Shown: in pieces, positions 52,262-61,210 of the stretch
How the letters are laid out: the number at the start of each line of letters is the position of its first letter
Numbering within the stretch: the stretch's first letter is position 1
Assembly: GCA_038532735.1 (NCBI GenBank)
Contig: JBCBAC010000003.1
Span: forward strand, 186,001-250,000
Direction: 5' to 3'
Origin: JAHTBL01 sp038532735
GTDB taxonomy: Bacteria; Pseudomonadota; Alphaproteobacteria; Rhodobacterales; Rhodobacteraceae
Length of the DNA: 64,000 bases
Notes under the pieces: generated by a model
Told to the model about the DNA's origin: nothing
The model's database searches: none
The model's input: the letters and a program-made list of their open reading frames with translations, nothing else
Position numbers and translations under genes: made by a program

Positions 52262-54007
52262 TTAGCGCATTTCCTCAGCCGGCTTGATCCCCAAGATACC
52301 AAGACCTGCGGAAATAACAATCGCCGCGGCACGAATCAGCGCGATTTTCGCTTGAGACGTGGCAGTGTTGCCTTCTTGCAAGAACCGCAGCGACGGATCG
52401 TCATTGCCCCGGTTCCAAAGCGCATGCAGATCGGACGCCAGCTCATAAAGGTAGAACGCCACCCGGTGCGGCTCATTATTGCGCGCGGCAATCTCGACCA
52501 GCCGCGGCCATTCGGCGATCTTCTTGGCGAGCGTCAGCTCGGCTTCATGGGCCATATCGCTCAGATCAGCAGAGGCCAGAGTGGCATCATCCGCCGGAAT
52601 CTCCCCCTCTGCCGCTTTCCGCAGCACCGAACAGACCCGCGCATGGGCGTACTGCACGTAAAAGACCGGGTTGTCTTTCGATTGCTCCAACACCTTGTCG
52701 AAGTCGAAATCGAGCGGCGCATCGTTCTTACGCGTCAGCATCACGAACCGCGTCACGTCTGCACCGACCTGATCCACGACGTCGCGCAAAGTCACAAACG
52801 TGCCGGCCCGCTTCGACATCTTGAACGGCTCGCCGTTTTTATAAAGCTTCACCAGCTGCGTCAGCTTGATGTCCAGTGGCACCTTGCCGTCTGACAGCGC
52901 CGAAACGGCGGCTTTCATCCGTTTGACGTAGCCACCATGATCGGCGCCAAATACATCAATTAGGGCGTCGAAACCTCTGGAAACCTTATCATAATGATAC
53001 GCGATGTCCGGGGCGAAATAGGTCCAGGAGCCGTCGGATTTCTTGACGGGCCGGTCCACATCATCGCCGTGATCGGTTGATTTGAACAGCGTCTGCTCCC
53101 GCGCTTCCCAATCCTCAGGCAGCTTGCCTTTGGGCGGCGGCAGCGTGCCTTCATAGATCAGGCCCTTCTCGTCCAGATCGGCAATCGCCGCCTCGATCTG
53201 GCCCGTGCCGTAAAGCGACTTTTCGCTGTAGAACACGTCCATCTCGACACCCAGCGCCTTCAGATCCTCCCGGATCAGCGCCATCATCGCGTCGGTGGAG
53301 AACTCCCGCACTTCTTCCAGCCAGAACTGCTCGCCCTTATCGACAAACGCATCGCCGACCTTGGCCTTCAGCGCCTCGCCGACCTCAATAAGGTAATCGC
53401 CCGGATAGGTGCCGTCCTCAAACGCCACCTTCTGCCCATGCGCCTCCAGATACCGCAGATAGACCGACCGGGCGAGCACATCGACCTGCGCGCCGCCATC
53501 GTTGATGTAATACTCCCGCGTGACGTCGAACCCTGCGTAATCCAGCAAGCTCGCCAACGCGTCGCCGAAGACCGCACCGCGCGTGTGCCCCACATGCAAG
53601 GGCCCCGTCGGGTTGGCGGAGACATATTCGACGTTAACCTTTTTGCCCTCGCCAAGGGACGACTGACCAAAAACTACACCGTCTGAAAGCGCCGTCTTCA
53701 CAACGCCTTGCCACATATTCGGGGCAAGCCGGAGGTTCAAAAATCCGGGCCCGGCCACCTCGGCCACATCGATGAACTCGACTGTCGTCAATTTTGCAGC
53801 GAGCGCCTCCGCAATATCGCGCGGCTTCATCTTGGCGGGCTTGGCCAGCACCATTGCCGCGTTGGTCGCCATGTCCCCATGGGCCGCATCACGCGGCGGC
53901 TCGACCGCCACATTGGCAAAGTCGAGGCCATCAGGCAGAACCCCCTCCTCTTGCAGCGCAGTTAGCGCCTCCAGAACAGTGGCGCGCAGGTCGGTGAACA
54001 GGTTCAT
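52262..54007 (-). CDS. argS: Arginyl-tRNA synthetase
   Basis: The product has 581 residues. The HIGH motif is 'SANPTGPLHVGHTRGAV' (138-141) and the KMSK motif is 'PFKMSKRAGTF'. The N-terminal Add1 domain and the C-terminal DALR anticodon-binding domain ('FYLYELASDLHALWNRGND') are present. It charges tRNA-Arg. It lies upstream of the SPOR-nagZ-scpAB group on the same strand. Confidence 0.97.
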   Translation of the reverse strand: MNLFTDLRATVLEALTALQEEGVLPDGLDFANVAVEPPRDAAHGDMATNAAMVLAKPAKMKPRDIAEALAAKLTTVEFIDVAEVAGPGFLNLRLAPNMWQGVVKTALSDGVVFGQSSLGEGKKVNVEYVSANPTGPLHVGHTRGAVFGDALASLLDYAGFDVTREYYINDGGAQVDVLARSVYLRYLEAHGQKVAFEDGTYPGDYLIEVGEALKAKVGDAFVDKGEQFWLEEVREFSTDAMMALIREDLKALGVEMDVFYSEKSLYGTGQIEAAIADLDEKGLIYEGTLPPPKGKLPEDWEAREQTLFKSTDHGDDVDRPVKKSDGSWTYFAPDIAYHYDKVSRGFDALIDVFGADHGGYVKRMKAAVSALSDGKVPLDIKLTQLVKLYKNGEPFKMSKRAGTFVTLRDVVDQVGADVTRFVMLTRKNDAPLDFDFDKVLEQSKDNPVFYVQYAHARVCSVLRKAAEGEIPADDATLASADLSDMAHEAELTLAKKIAEWPRLVEIAARNNEPHRVAFYLYELASDLHALWNRGNDDPSLRFLQEGNTATSQAKIALIRAAAIVISAGLGILGIKPAEEMR

Positions 54008-54061
54008 GGGTCAGCCCTCAATCTCTGCGGCGCGGTTTAGCATAGGCGGAGGGCACGTCAA

Positions 54062-54841
54062 TCAATCGGTGATCGTCACTGATGCCTGGCTCGGCCCGCG
54101 TGCGACACTGTCGAAGAAAACCGTTTGGGTCGGCACCGCCCCTTTGCTGGCGCGATACTTCTTCAATCCCGTGCGATATACGCCGAACTTGAACGCGGGT
54201 GCGACGTTCCGGTTCAGGTTCCGCCCCCGATGCTCATGCACAAGGCGGTCGTTCAACCAGACGCGAATGAGACCGCTGTCTTTTACCGACCACACCGCCT
54301 GCACCTTGATATCGTGCCAGCGCCCTCGAAGCTGCCCGTTCGAGATCAAACGCTTGTCGATCATCGGCTTGGGCGGGGCCATATCGTCGACCTGCTGGGT
54401 GCGCGGGTCGTCTTGATTCATGTAAAGCCCGTCCCCCCACATCTCGAACCCCAGTGTGATCTCTCCCGATCCCTTGGTGTCCTGAAACTGCGCCAAAATG
54501 GTGCCAGACGGCTCGATATGAGGCGTGCTTTTGGGGATCAGCAGTGAGAAGGCATACCATGTCTCGGTATCGGTCTTGATGGCTTTGGTGTCTTTCACCT
54601 CACTGCGTTCTCGCCCACCTTTGCAATCATCATAGGTCCGGTTGCCCTTGCATTGGCCGTCCTTGACCTGGAAAACCAATCCGCTTTTTCCATGGCGCAC
54701 AGGATATTTGTCCGCCTTGATTGTCTTCATCCTGTTCTTCGAGTTGGCGTCTTTCAGCTTCAGCCCTTGTGTGTCCGCCGCAAAAGCTGCGCTGGTCAAT
54801 CCGATCGCCGCAGCCAGTGCTGCCATCAAAACGCGGTTCAT
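54062..54841 (-). CDS. Secreted heparin-lyase-I-type (polysaccharide lyase) protein
   Basis: The ATG at 54841 gives 259 residues with a signal peptide (~1-22, ending SAAFAA). The beta-jelly-roll pattern 'RSEVKDTKAIKTDTETWYAFSLLIP', 'GTILAQFQDTKG' and 'RGRWHDIKVQAVWS' resembles the heparin lyase I / PL20-like family that cleaves uronic-acid polysaccharides. The substrate is unknown. It overlaps the dgt stop by 4 bp and sits inside an otherwise conserved dgt-argS order, so it looks inserted. Confidence 0.75.
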   Translation of the reverse strand: MNRVLMAALAAAIGLTSAAFAADTQGLKLKDANSKNRMKTIKADKYPVRHGKSGLVFQVKDGQCKGNRTYDDCKGGRERSEVKDTKAIKTDTETWYAFSLLIPKSTPHIEPSGTILAQFQDTKGSGEITLGFEMWGDGLYMNQDDPRTQQVDDMAPPKPMIDKRLISNGQLRGRWHDIKVQAVWSVKDSGLIRVWLNDRLVHEHRGRNLNRNVAPAFKFGVYRTGLKKYRASKGAVPTQTVFFDSVARGPSQASVTITD

Positions 54842-55998
54842 GTCTGTTGATCCCCTTTTGACCCCACGCATCGTCTTGCATGTTCCTGCAAAGCAAAGCG
54901 ATCTGTCATCCCTGCGATGTAATCTGCGACGATCCGCGCAAGGCCGGTTTCATCGGTGACCGCAGCCACGTCCTCCCGCCATTCGCGAGGCAGATGGGCG
55001 GGATCCGCCATGAAGAGAGGGAACAGTTCCTCCACAACGGAGGTTACACTTTCACGCATCTCGATAACCTTGGGCGCGCGATACATGCGGGTGAACAGGA
55101 ACGACCGGATTTCCTGAAGATCGGACCAAAGCGTATCTGAGAACCGGATCACCGGGCGGCCCATATGGCGGATATCGGAAACGCTTTGTGCATTAGCGGC
55201 GGCCAAATTTTCCCGCGAGGTTTCAATGACATCACCCACCATGATACCGAACACACGCCGCAGCGCCTCATGCCGTCTGCGATATGGATCAAGGTTGGCG
55301 TATTGCGCATCAACTGCAGCGTAAGCATGCCCGATAATCGGCAATGCAGCGATATCATCATCACTGAACAGCCCCGCGCGCAAACCATCATGCAGGTCGT
55401 GATTGTTGTAGGCCACATCATCGGACAAGGCCGCGACCTGCGCCTCGGCAGAGGCATGGGTGTGCAACTCTAGATCATGGCGAGCAGAATAGTCAGCCAA
55501 TGCAAACGGCAACGCACCGGTCACCGGACCGTTATGTTTGGCGATCCCCTCCAACGTGTCCCAAGTCAGGTTTAACCCGTTAAAATCCGCATAATGCCGC
55601 TCCAGCGATGTCACGATCTTAACCGCTTGAGCGTTGTGATCGAACCCACCGAAGGGTGCCATCAGCGCATTCAACGCGTCCTCCCCGGTGTGCCCAAAGG
55701 GCGGATGACCTAGATCATGAGCTAGCGCGACAGCCTCTGTCAGCTCCGAGTTCAGCCCCAAGGCCCCCGCAATCGTCCGCGCCACCTGAGCGACCTCAAT
55801 CGAATGAGTCAGCCGCGTGCGAAAGTAATCGCCCTCATGCTCCACAAACACTTGCGTCTTGTGCTTGAGCCGCCGGAAGGCGCTGGAATGGATAATCCGG
55901 TCGCGATCGCGTTGATAACACGAGCGAAAATTGCTTTCCTCCTCCGCAACCAGCCGTCCCTTGGCCTGCTGCGGATCGGAGGCATAAGGCGCATTCAT
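54838..55998 (-). CDS. dgt: dGTP triphosphohydrolase-like protein
   Basis: The product has 386 residues. The HD-domain metal site is built by 'RLTHSIEVAQVARTIA', 'AVALAHDLGHPPFGHTGEDAL' and 'DDVAYNNHDLHDGL', all intact. Such enzymes remove triphosphate from dNTPs, often with little dGTP preference in alphaproteobacteria. It is divergent from erpA by 72 bp, a usual arrangement. Confidence 0.93.
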   Translation of the reverse strand: MNAPYASDPQQAKGRLVAEEESNFRSCYQRDRDRIIHSSAFRRLKHKTQVFVEHEGDYFRTRLTHSIEVAQVARTIAGALGLNSELTEAVALAHDLGHPPFGHTGEDALNALMAPFGGFDHNAQAVKIVTSLERHYADFNGLNLTWDTLEGIAKHNGPVTGALPFALADYSARHDLELHTHASAEAQVAALSDDVAYNNHDLHDGLRAGLFSDDDIAALPIIGHAYAAVDAQYANLDPYRRRHEALRRVFGIMVGDVIETSRENLAAANAQSVSDIRHMGRPVIRFSDTLWSDLQEIRSFLFTRMYRAPKVIEMRESVTSVVEELFPLFMADPAHLPREWREDVAAVTDETGLARIVADYIAGMTDRFALQEHARRCVGSKGDQQT

Positions 55999-56070
55999 CT
56001 GCCTGTCCTTGTCGCGTCTGTCCCAAGGTCATATATTCATGTTCAACACGAAACTCCAAGGCGACAGATC

Positions 56071-56397
56071 ATGCTGACCCTGCCCCCCAAAGTCACCCCA
56101 CGTGCGTTTGAACGACTGGCCGAGATCGGAGCCGCCGAGCAAGGAAAAGTGCTGCGGATCGCCGTCGAAGGCGGCGGATGTTCCGGCTTTCAATACGAGA
56201 TCGAGCTCGACGAGGTGAAAGACGACGATCTGGTGCTGGAGCAAGGCGGCGAGAAGGTTGTCATCGACAGCGTATCACTGCCGTTTCTGGCAGATGCGGA
56301 GATCGACTTCTCGGAAGAGCTGATCGGCGCCCGGTTCGTGATTAATAATCCGAACGCCACCAGTTCCTGCGGTTGCGGCACGAGCTTCTCAATGTAG
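56071..56397 (+). CDS. erpA: Iron-sulfur cluster insertion protein ErpA (A-type carrier)
   Basis: The ATG at 56071 gives 108 residues. The three cluster-binding cysteines are Cys37 ('GGGCSGFQY') and Cys100/Cys102 ('SSCGCGTSF'). A-type carriers deliver Fe-S clusters to apoproteins. ErpA and IscA cannot be told apart with certainty by sequence, but the dgt neighbour and the absence of isc genes favour ErpA. Confidence 0.9.
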   Translation: MLTLPPKVTPRAFERLAEIGAAEQGKVLRIAVEGGGCSGFQYEIELDEVKDDDLVLEQGGEKVVIDSVSLPFLADAEIDFSEELIGARFVINNPNATSSCGCGTSFSM

Positions 56398-56405
56398 ACC
56401 GCTGA

Positions 56406-56720
56406 TTAGGCGGCTTTTTCTTCTTTTTCTGGAGTGGTTTCAGGCGCTGACTGCGCCTCGTCGTTGATAACCTCTTCCGCGGTCACCTTGACCTCTTGCG
56501 CTTCAGGCTCGGGCGCGGGCAATGATAATGCCTCATCCGGGAGATGCTCGGGCAAGACAAGTCCAATATGGCCCGTTTCGGGATCAACAGTCACAGTCGG
56601 CTTCGTGTCAAGCACATCAAGAGCGGCATTCAATTCATTGATAACGCGTTCAAATGTCTCACGCTGCGTCTCAACGACAACCGCCGCATCCGCCTTTTTC
56701 CCAAACAAAAACTTGAACAT
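56406..56720 (-). CDS. Small acidic protein, unknown
   Basis: The product has 104 residues. A short basic start (MFKFLFGKKADA) leads to a central region with 'RVINELNAALDVLDTKPTVTVDPETGHIGLVLPEHLPDE' in part, and a Glu/Pro/Ala-rich disordered tail. I recognise no family. It is convergent with erpA (9 bp apart) and divergent from xthA. Confidence 0.65.
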   Translation of the reverse strand: MFKFLFGKKADAAVVVETQRETFERVINELNAALDVLDTKPTVTVDPETGHIGLVLPEHLPDEALSLPAPEPEAQEVKVTAEEVINDEAQSAPETTPEKEEKAA

Positions 56721-56875
56721 GATGATCCCCCTCAGTCATTTGCGTTGTTTTACAAACTAGGCACTCCCGCTCGCGCGTGCAGGGGAAAATCCAAAAACCT
56801 GACGCTTTGACGCGCGATTGCTTGCCCCTTCCGCGCGCATCGGTCAAAAAAGTGGCACGCAGCGGAAGGGATGCC

Positions 56876-57655
56876 ATGAAAATCGCGACATTCAATATCA
56901 ATGGCATCAAAGCCCGGATCAACGCCCTGCCCGAATGGTTGGACGAAGCCCAGCCGGACGTGGCCTTGCTGCAGGAGATTAAATCGGTTGATGAGGCCTT
57001 CCCCCGCGAGATTTTCGAGGAGCGTGGCTACAACGTCGAAACCCATGGGCAGAAGTCGTTCAATGGCGTCGCCATCCTGTCGAAACTGCCGCTGGAAGAT
57101 GTCACACGTGGGCTTCCCGGCGACGACGAAGATGAACAGGCCCGTTGGATCGAGGCAACGGTTGTGGGTGATCAGGCCGTGCGCGTTTGCGGGCTCTATC
57201 TGCCCAATGGCAACCCCGCGCCCGGGCCGAAGTACGACTACAAACTGGCTTGGATGGAGCGCCTTTATGCCCGCGCACAAGAGCTCTTATCACTTGAAGA
57301 ACCCTTCCTAATGGCCGGTGACTACAACATAATTCCGCAGGCCGAGGATGCAAAACGTCCAGATGTCTGGCGCGAGGATGCGCTCTTTCGACCTGAATCG
57401 CGCGCAGCCTTTCGCAAGATCCTGAACCTTGGATTTACCGAAGCCTTCCGCGCCCGCGTTTACGGCGCCGATCACTACAGCTTCTGGGACTATCAGGCCG
57501 GTGCTTGGGATAAGAATGACGGTATCCGGATTGACCATTTTCTTTTGTCCCCGCAATGCGCTGACTTGCTGCGCGATTGCCAGATAGATGCGCATGTGCG
57601 CGGGCGGGAAAAGCCGTCAGATCACGTGCCAGTTTGGGTTAATCTGGCTGCCTGA
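56876..57655 (+). CDS. xthA: Exodeoxyribonuclease III
   Basis: The ATG at 56876 (GGAAGGG upstream) gives 259 residues. Catalytic Glu34 ('LLQEIKS'), Asp in 'MAGDYNI' (about 151) and His in 'KPSDHVPVWV' mark the AP endonuclease/exonuclease III fold. It repairs abasic sites. The glycosyltransferase-like gene starts in its stop codon (TGATG). Confidence 0.95.
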   Translation: MKIATFNINGIKARINALPEWLDEAQPDVALLQEIKSVDEAFPREIFEERGYNVETHGQKSFNGVAILSKLPLEDVTRGLPGDDEDEQARWIEATVVGDQAVRVCGLYLPNGNPAPGPKYDYKLAWMERLYARAQELLSLEEPFLMAGDYNIIPQAEDAKRPDVWREDALFRPESRAAFRKILNLGFTEAFRARVYGADHYSFWDYQAGAWDKNDGIRIDHFLLSPQCADLLRDCQIDAHVRGREKPSDHVPVWVNLAA

Positions 57656-58491
57656 TGGCGCAAGGCTTGAAGAATTTCATCCGCGGTAAACTACCGTGGC
57701 AATTGCGCTTGAAAGCGGCGATCTGGCGCCGGATGACGCCGATGCGTCCGCCCTCTGATACGCCGATTGTTGTTTTCGCGATCCCGCTTGTCTCCAAACG
57801 GCGGGCACCGGATTGGGACGTGGTCTGCCAGAACCTGAACGCGACACTTGGCGCGCTCAAATCACAATCAACTTCGTCCTGGAAGGCGTTGATATGTGGG
57901 CAAGATATGCCCGACGGCCTGGTCGCCAATAACCAAATCGAGTTCCTGAAATCCACCGTCTCTGACAAGTTCTATGACAAAGGGGACAAACGCCGTCAGA
58001 TCATCGCGCATATGGCTCGGACGCTGAAGACGGATGGCTATTACTTTCAACTCGACGCCGACGACCTGCTGCACCCCGATCTGGTCGCCCACATCTGCAC
58101 CGATCACAACGGCGCGGGCTACTACCTTGAACATGGGTATCTTTACGATGTTGGTCGCGATCTGCTTGCCCCGTTGGGCGGCAATGCGGCGGCATTCTGG
58201 ACGCTCTGCGGATCGTCTACAGCGGCCTATTTCGACTTTCGGCGATCCAAGCGATTTCGGGCTCTGTTAAACGAGTTAAAGTCTCACAAACGGATCATCT
58301 CGCGAATGCAGACCTATGGGTTTACCATGCAGCCCGTGCCGTTTCCGGCGGGGCTCTATCTGGTAAATCACGGTCAAAACATGATCGAGCGGCGGGGCAA
58401 TCTGGGGGGCAAACTCAGCTATGCTGAAGAGCACGCGCTGCACGATCCGGTTGAGATCGCGCGCATCAAAGAGACGTTCAGGCTTTCGTAA
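57655..58491 (+). CDS. Glycosyltransferase-like protein (GT-A fold)
   Basis: The product has 278 residues. The central 'YYFQLDADDLLHPDLVAHI' has the DxD-type nucleotide-sugar/metal motif of family 2-like glycosyltransferases. 'VFAIPLVSKRRAPDWDVVCQNL' opens the fold. No membrane segment is seen. Targets are unknown and no polysaccharide cluster adjoins. Its coupling to xthA may be only positional. It runs 14 bp into the convergent monooxygenase gene. Confidence 0.75.
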   Translation: MAQGLKNFIRGKLPWQLRLKAAIWRRMTPMRPPSDTPIVVFAIPLVSKRRAPDWDVVCQNLNATLGALKSQSTSSWKALICGQDMPDGLVANNQIEFLKSTVSDKFYDKGDKRRQIIAHMARTLKTDGYYFQLDADDLLHPDLVAHICTDHNGAGYYLEHGYLYDVGRDLLAPLGGNAAAFWTLCGSSTAAYFDFRRSKRFRALLNELKSHKRIISRMQTYGFTMQPVPFPAGLYLVNHGQNMIERRGNLGGKLSYAEEHALHDPVEIARIKETFRLS

Positions 58492-59641
58492 CGTCTTCCT
58501 GATAAATCCAGTCAAAGCGCTTCAAAGCAGCCCGCGGGACAAGCCTGCCGCTGGTGCGTAACAACGCATGGGCAATCCCGCGCAAAGGCGGGAAGCTCAG
58601 ATGGTAGTTTCGTGCATTGGCGTTGGCCGCGGCGATGACCTTGGCCGCGCGCAAGTGGCGTCGCGCTTGATAGGCAACAAGGCCGGCATGGATGTCATCG
58701 TTGTTGGCCAGCGCATCGGCCAGAACCCAGGCATCCTCCAGCGCCATATTCGCACCTTGGGCCATGAAGGGCAGCGTCGGATGCGCCGCATCACCAACAA
58801 GCGCTGTGCTGGCGTCGTGCCAGGTGGAGGCGACAGAATGCCGGAACAGCCCCCAGATCTTCACGCTCTCGACTTTCGCCAGAAGCGCCTGAACTTCCGG
58901 CGCGAACTCTTCGAACGCCGCACGCAGGTTCGCGGGATCATCGGAGTTAGCCCAGCCTTCGGCGGCCCATTCATCACGCTCTTGGATGGCGACGATGTTC
59001 ATCAGCTTGCGGTCCCGTAGCGGATACGTGACCAGATGGCACCCCGGTCCCATGTAGACCGATGCGATGGGCGGATGATGACTGTCGGTCGGCACCAGCG
59101 CGCGCCACGCGACCTGGCCCGTAAAGAACGGCTTCGCCGCGCCATTGAGCGCCGGGCGCAGCACCGAGTTGATCCCATCTGCCCCAATCAGAAGATCGGG
59201 CGTCTCGGTGCGGCCATCCTCAAGATACAGGACGGTAGGATTAAGCGTGATCTGACTTGCCTTGATCCCCAACTCGATCTCAACGCCCGCATCCCGCGCG
59301 CCCTCGGCCAAAAGATCAATCAGATCAGCACGATGCATCAGGTAATACCCACGCGCCTCGCCCTGCGGCAGCGCCATGCGCAACACCGGCGCACCGCGAT
59401 AATCGCGCAGCTGGATCGCTTCAGCGCGCGGGGCGCTTGCGGTGACAGCGTGCTCCAGCCCCAGCCCCTGCAACACCGCAAATCCGTTGGGGCTGATCTG
59501 CAGCCCTGCCCCAACTTCTGCAATCTCAGGCGCCTGTTCCAACACCCGCACAGATGCCCCACGCAACGCCAAAGCGCGGGCCGCGGCCAGACCGCCGATG
59601 CCACCGCCCAGAACGGTTACATTTTGCCCAATGAGGCTCAT
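58478..59641 (-). CDS. FAD-dependent aromatic monooxygenase (salicylate hydroxylase-like)
   Basis: The ATG at 59641 gives 387 residues; a TTG two codons upstream is weaker. 'VTVLGGGIGGLAAARAL' binds FAD, 'LIGADGINSVLRP' is the middle DG motif, and 'STALVGDAAHPTLPFMAQGANMALEDA' is the second FAD motif. The family hydroxylates phenolic acids; 3-hydroxybenzoate 6-hydroxylase and salicylate 1-hydroxylase are relatives. The substrate cannot be fixed here, and no catabolic cluster adjoins. Confidence 0.85.
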   Translation of the reverse strand: MSLIGQNVTVLGGGIGGLAAARALALRGASVRVLEQAPEIAEVGAGLQISPNGFAVLQGLGLEHAVTASAPRAEAIQLRDYRGAPVLRMALPQGEARGYYLMHRADLIDLLAEGARDAGVEIELGIKASQITLNPTVLYLEDGRTETPDLLIGADGINSVLRPALNGAAKPFFTGQVAWRALVPTDSHHPPIASVYMGPGCHLVTYPLRDRKLMNIVAIQERDEWAAEGWANSDDPANLRAAFEEFAPEVQALLAKVESVKIWGLFRHSVASTWHDASTALVGDAAHPTLPFMAQGANMALEDAWVLADALANNDDIHAGLVAYQARRHLRAAKVIAAANANARNYHLSFPPLRGIAHALLRTSGRLVPRAALKRFDWIYQEDVTKA

Positions 59642-59652
59642 CCGCAAAGCAA

Positions 59653-59678
59653 AACGCCGGAGCCACAGCCCCGGCGTT
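59653..59678 (-). terminator. Terminator after dksA
   Basis: AACGCCGG (59653-59660) and CCGGCGTT (59671-59678) form a perfect 8-bp stem; on the minus strand it is followed by TTTTG. It lies 35 bp past the dksA stop. Confidence 0.75.
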
Positions 59679-59713
59679 CAAATGTCAAAATACCAGACAC
59701 CCGGCGCATCACA

Positions 59714-60136
59714 TCAATCGTCGCGATGCACTTTTTCGCGGCGCTCGTGACGCTCTTGCGCCTCAAGGCTGAGCGTTGCAATCGGGCGCGCATCCAGACG
59801 TTTCAGCGAAATCGGCTCGCCGGTCGCTTCGCAATAGCCGTATTCGCCTTCGTCAATGCGGCGCAGGGCCTGCTCGATCTTGGCGACCAGCTTGCGCTGA
59901 CGATCCCGGGTGCGCAGCTCAAGCGCGCGGTCGGTTTCCTCGGATGCGCGATCCGCGATGTCGGGGATGTTGCGGCTGCCGTCCTGAAGACCCTCGATCG
60001 TGTCTTTGCTGTCGGCCAGCAATTCGTTTTTCCAGTCCAGAAGTTTGCGTCGGAAATATTCGACCTGACGCTCGTTCATGAACGGTTCGTCTTCCGCCGG
60101 ACGATAATCGTCGGGCAAAAACACCTCGGCTTTCAT
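59714..60136 (-). CDS. dksA: RNA polymerase-binding regulator DksA, single-cysteine form
   Basis: The ATG at 60136 (AAGGGAG 7 nt upstream) gives 140 residues, beginning MKAEVFLPDDYRPAEDEPFM as in Rhodobacterales DksA. The coiled-coil tip 'DIADRASEETDRALELRTRDR' carries the acidic residues that enter the polymerase secondary channel. The zinc-finger region 'YGYCEATGEPISLKRLDARP' keeps only one of four Cys, so it probably does not bind zinc. It mediates the stringent response together with ppGpp. Confidence 0.93.
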   Translation of the reverse strand: MKAEVFLPDDYRPAEDEPFMNERQVEYFRRKLLDWKNELLADSKDTIEGLQDGSRNIPDIADRASEETDRALELRTRDRQRKLVAKIEQALRRIDEGEYGYCEATGEPISLKRLDARPIATLSLEAQERHERREKVHRDD

Positions 60137-60313
60137 GTCTGCTCCCTTCTGCAGACCGGTAGCTGAAGTCATGGCTCTTGTCCTCTACCGGTTCCCTCTG
60201 GCGCAGCATTTACCGTAGGTCAGAGGGGTTGTCACGCCCAATAAACAGAGAGTTGATGCAAGTTTCCGCGCACGCTATGTCGCCTTATTAGAGCAGCAGG
60301 AAAGGCGCGCGCG

Positions 60314-61153
60314 ATGCAATTCACCTCGACCGAGACTTATGTGGCCACCGATGATCTGGCCATCGCGGTGAATGCAGCCGTCACGTTGGAGCGCCCCCTG
60401 CTTGTCAAAGGAGAGCCCGGCACCGGGAAAACCGAACTCGCGCGGCAGGTGGCGGCGTCGCTTGGGCTGCCGATGATCGAATGGCACATCAAGTCAACGA
60501 CCAAGGCGCAACAGGGTCTTTACGAGTATGACGCCGTCAGCCGCTTGCGCGACAGCCAGCTCGGCGATCCGAAAGTCAATGACGTGGCCAACTACATCAA
60601 GAAGGGCAAGCTCTGGCAGGCCTTTGAGGCCGATGGCAAGTCGGTGCTTCTGATCGACGAGATCGACAAGGCCGATATCGAATTTCCGAACGATCTGCTG
60701 CAGGAACTCGACCGGATGGAATTCCACGTCTACGAGACCGGGGAAACCGTGAAAGCGCGCCAGCGTCCCGTGGTCATCATCACGTCGAATAACGAAAAAG
60801 AATTGCCAGACGCGTTCCTGCGCCGCTGCTTTTTCCACTATATCCAGTTCCCGGATATGGAAGTGATGAGGAAGATCGTCGATGTGCATCACCCGGGCAT
60901 CAAGGATGCCCTTCTGACCACCGCGCTGACGCAGTTCTACGAATTGCGCGAGACGGCGGGGCTGAAGAAGAAGCCGTCCACGTCTGAGGTGCTGGACTGG
61001 CTGAAGCTACTACTGGCAGAGGATTTGACCGCAGAAGACCTGCGCCGCGACGGCGCGAATGCATTGCCGAAGCTGCACGGTGCGCTGCTGAAGAACGAGC
61101 AGGACGTGCATTTGTTTGAACGGCTGGCCTTCATGGCGCGCGGGCAGCGATAG
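60314..61153 (+). CDS. MoxR-type AAA ATPase
   Basis: The product has 279 residues. Walker A is 'LLVKGEPGTGKTELA', Walker B is 'VLLIDEIDKAD', and the sensor-1 region is 'VVIITSNNEKELPDAFLRRC'. MoxR ATPases work with VWA-domain proteins in protein maturation. A VWA partner gene is not seen next to it here; the minus-strand module follows instead. GGAAAGG precedes the ATG. Confidence 0.9.
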   Translation: MQFTSTETYVATDDLAIAVNAAVTLERPLLVKGEPGTGKTELARQVAASLGLPMIEWHIKSTTKAQQGLYEYDAVSRLRDSQLGDPKVNDVANYIKKGKLWQAFEADGKSVLLIDEIDKADIEFPNDLLQELDRMEFHVYETGETVKARQRPVVIITSNNEKELPDAFLRRCFFHYIQFPDMEVMRKIVDVHHPGIKDALLTTALTQFYELRETAGLKKKPSTSEVLDWLKLLLAEDLTAEDLRRDGANALPKLHGALLKNEQDVHLFERLAFMARGQR

Positions 61154-61174
61154 CCCCTTCGAGTTCTCGCAGTT

Positions 61175-61198
61175 AAAGTCGGCTCTGCGGGACAAAGC
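61175..61198. repeat. Second copy of the small palindromic repeat
   Basis: AAAGTCGGCTCTGCGGGACAAAGC shares its core with 48002-48024 (positions of difference: one C/G, one T/C and the flanks). It lies 22 bp after the MoxR stop, at the edge of the DUF6194/WYL module. Confidence 0.5.
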
Positions 61199-61210
61199 GA
61201 TCAATAGTTT

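Noticed and set aside
54838..55998. dgt as an antiphage defence gene
   Set aside because: It lies in the conserved erpA-dgt-argS order of the group, with no defence partners beside it.
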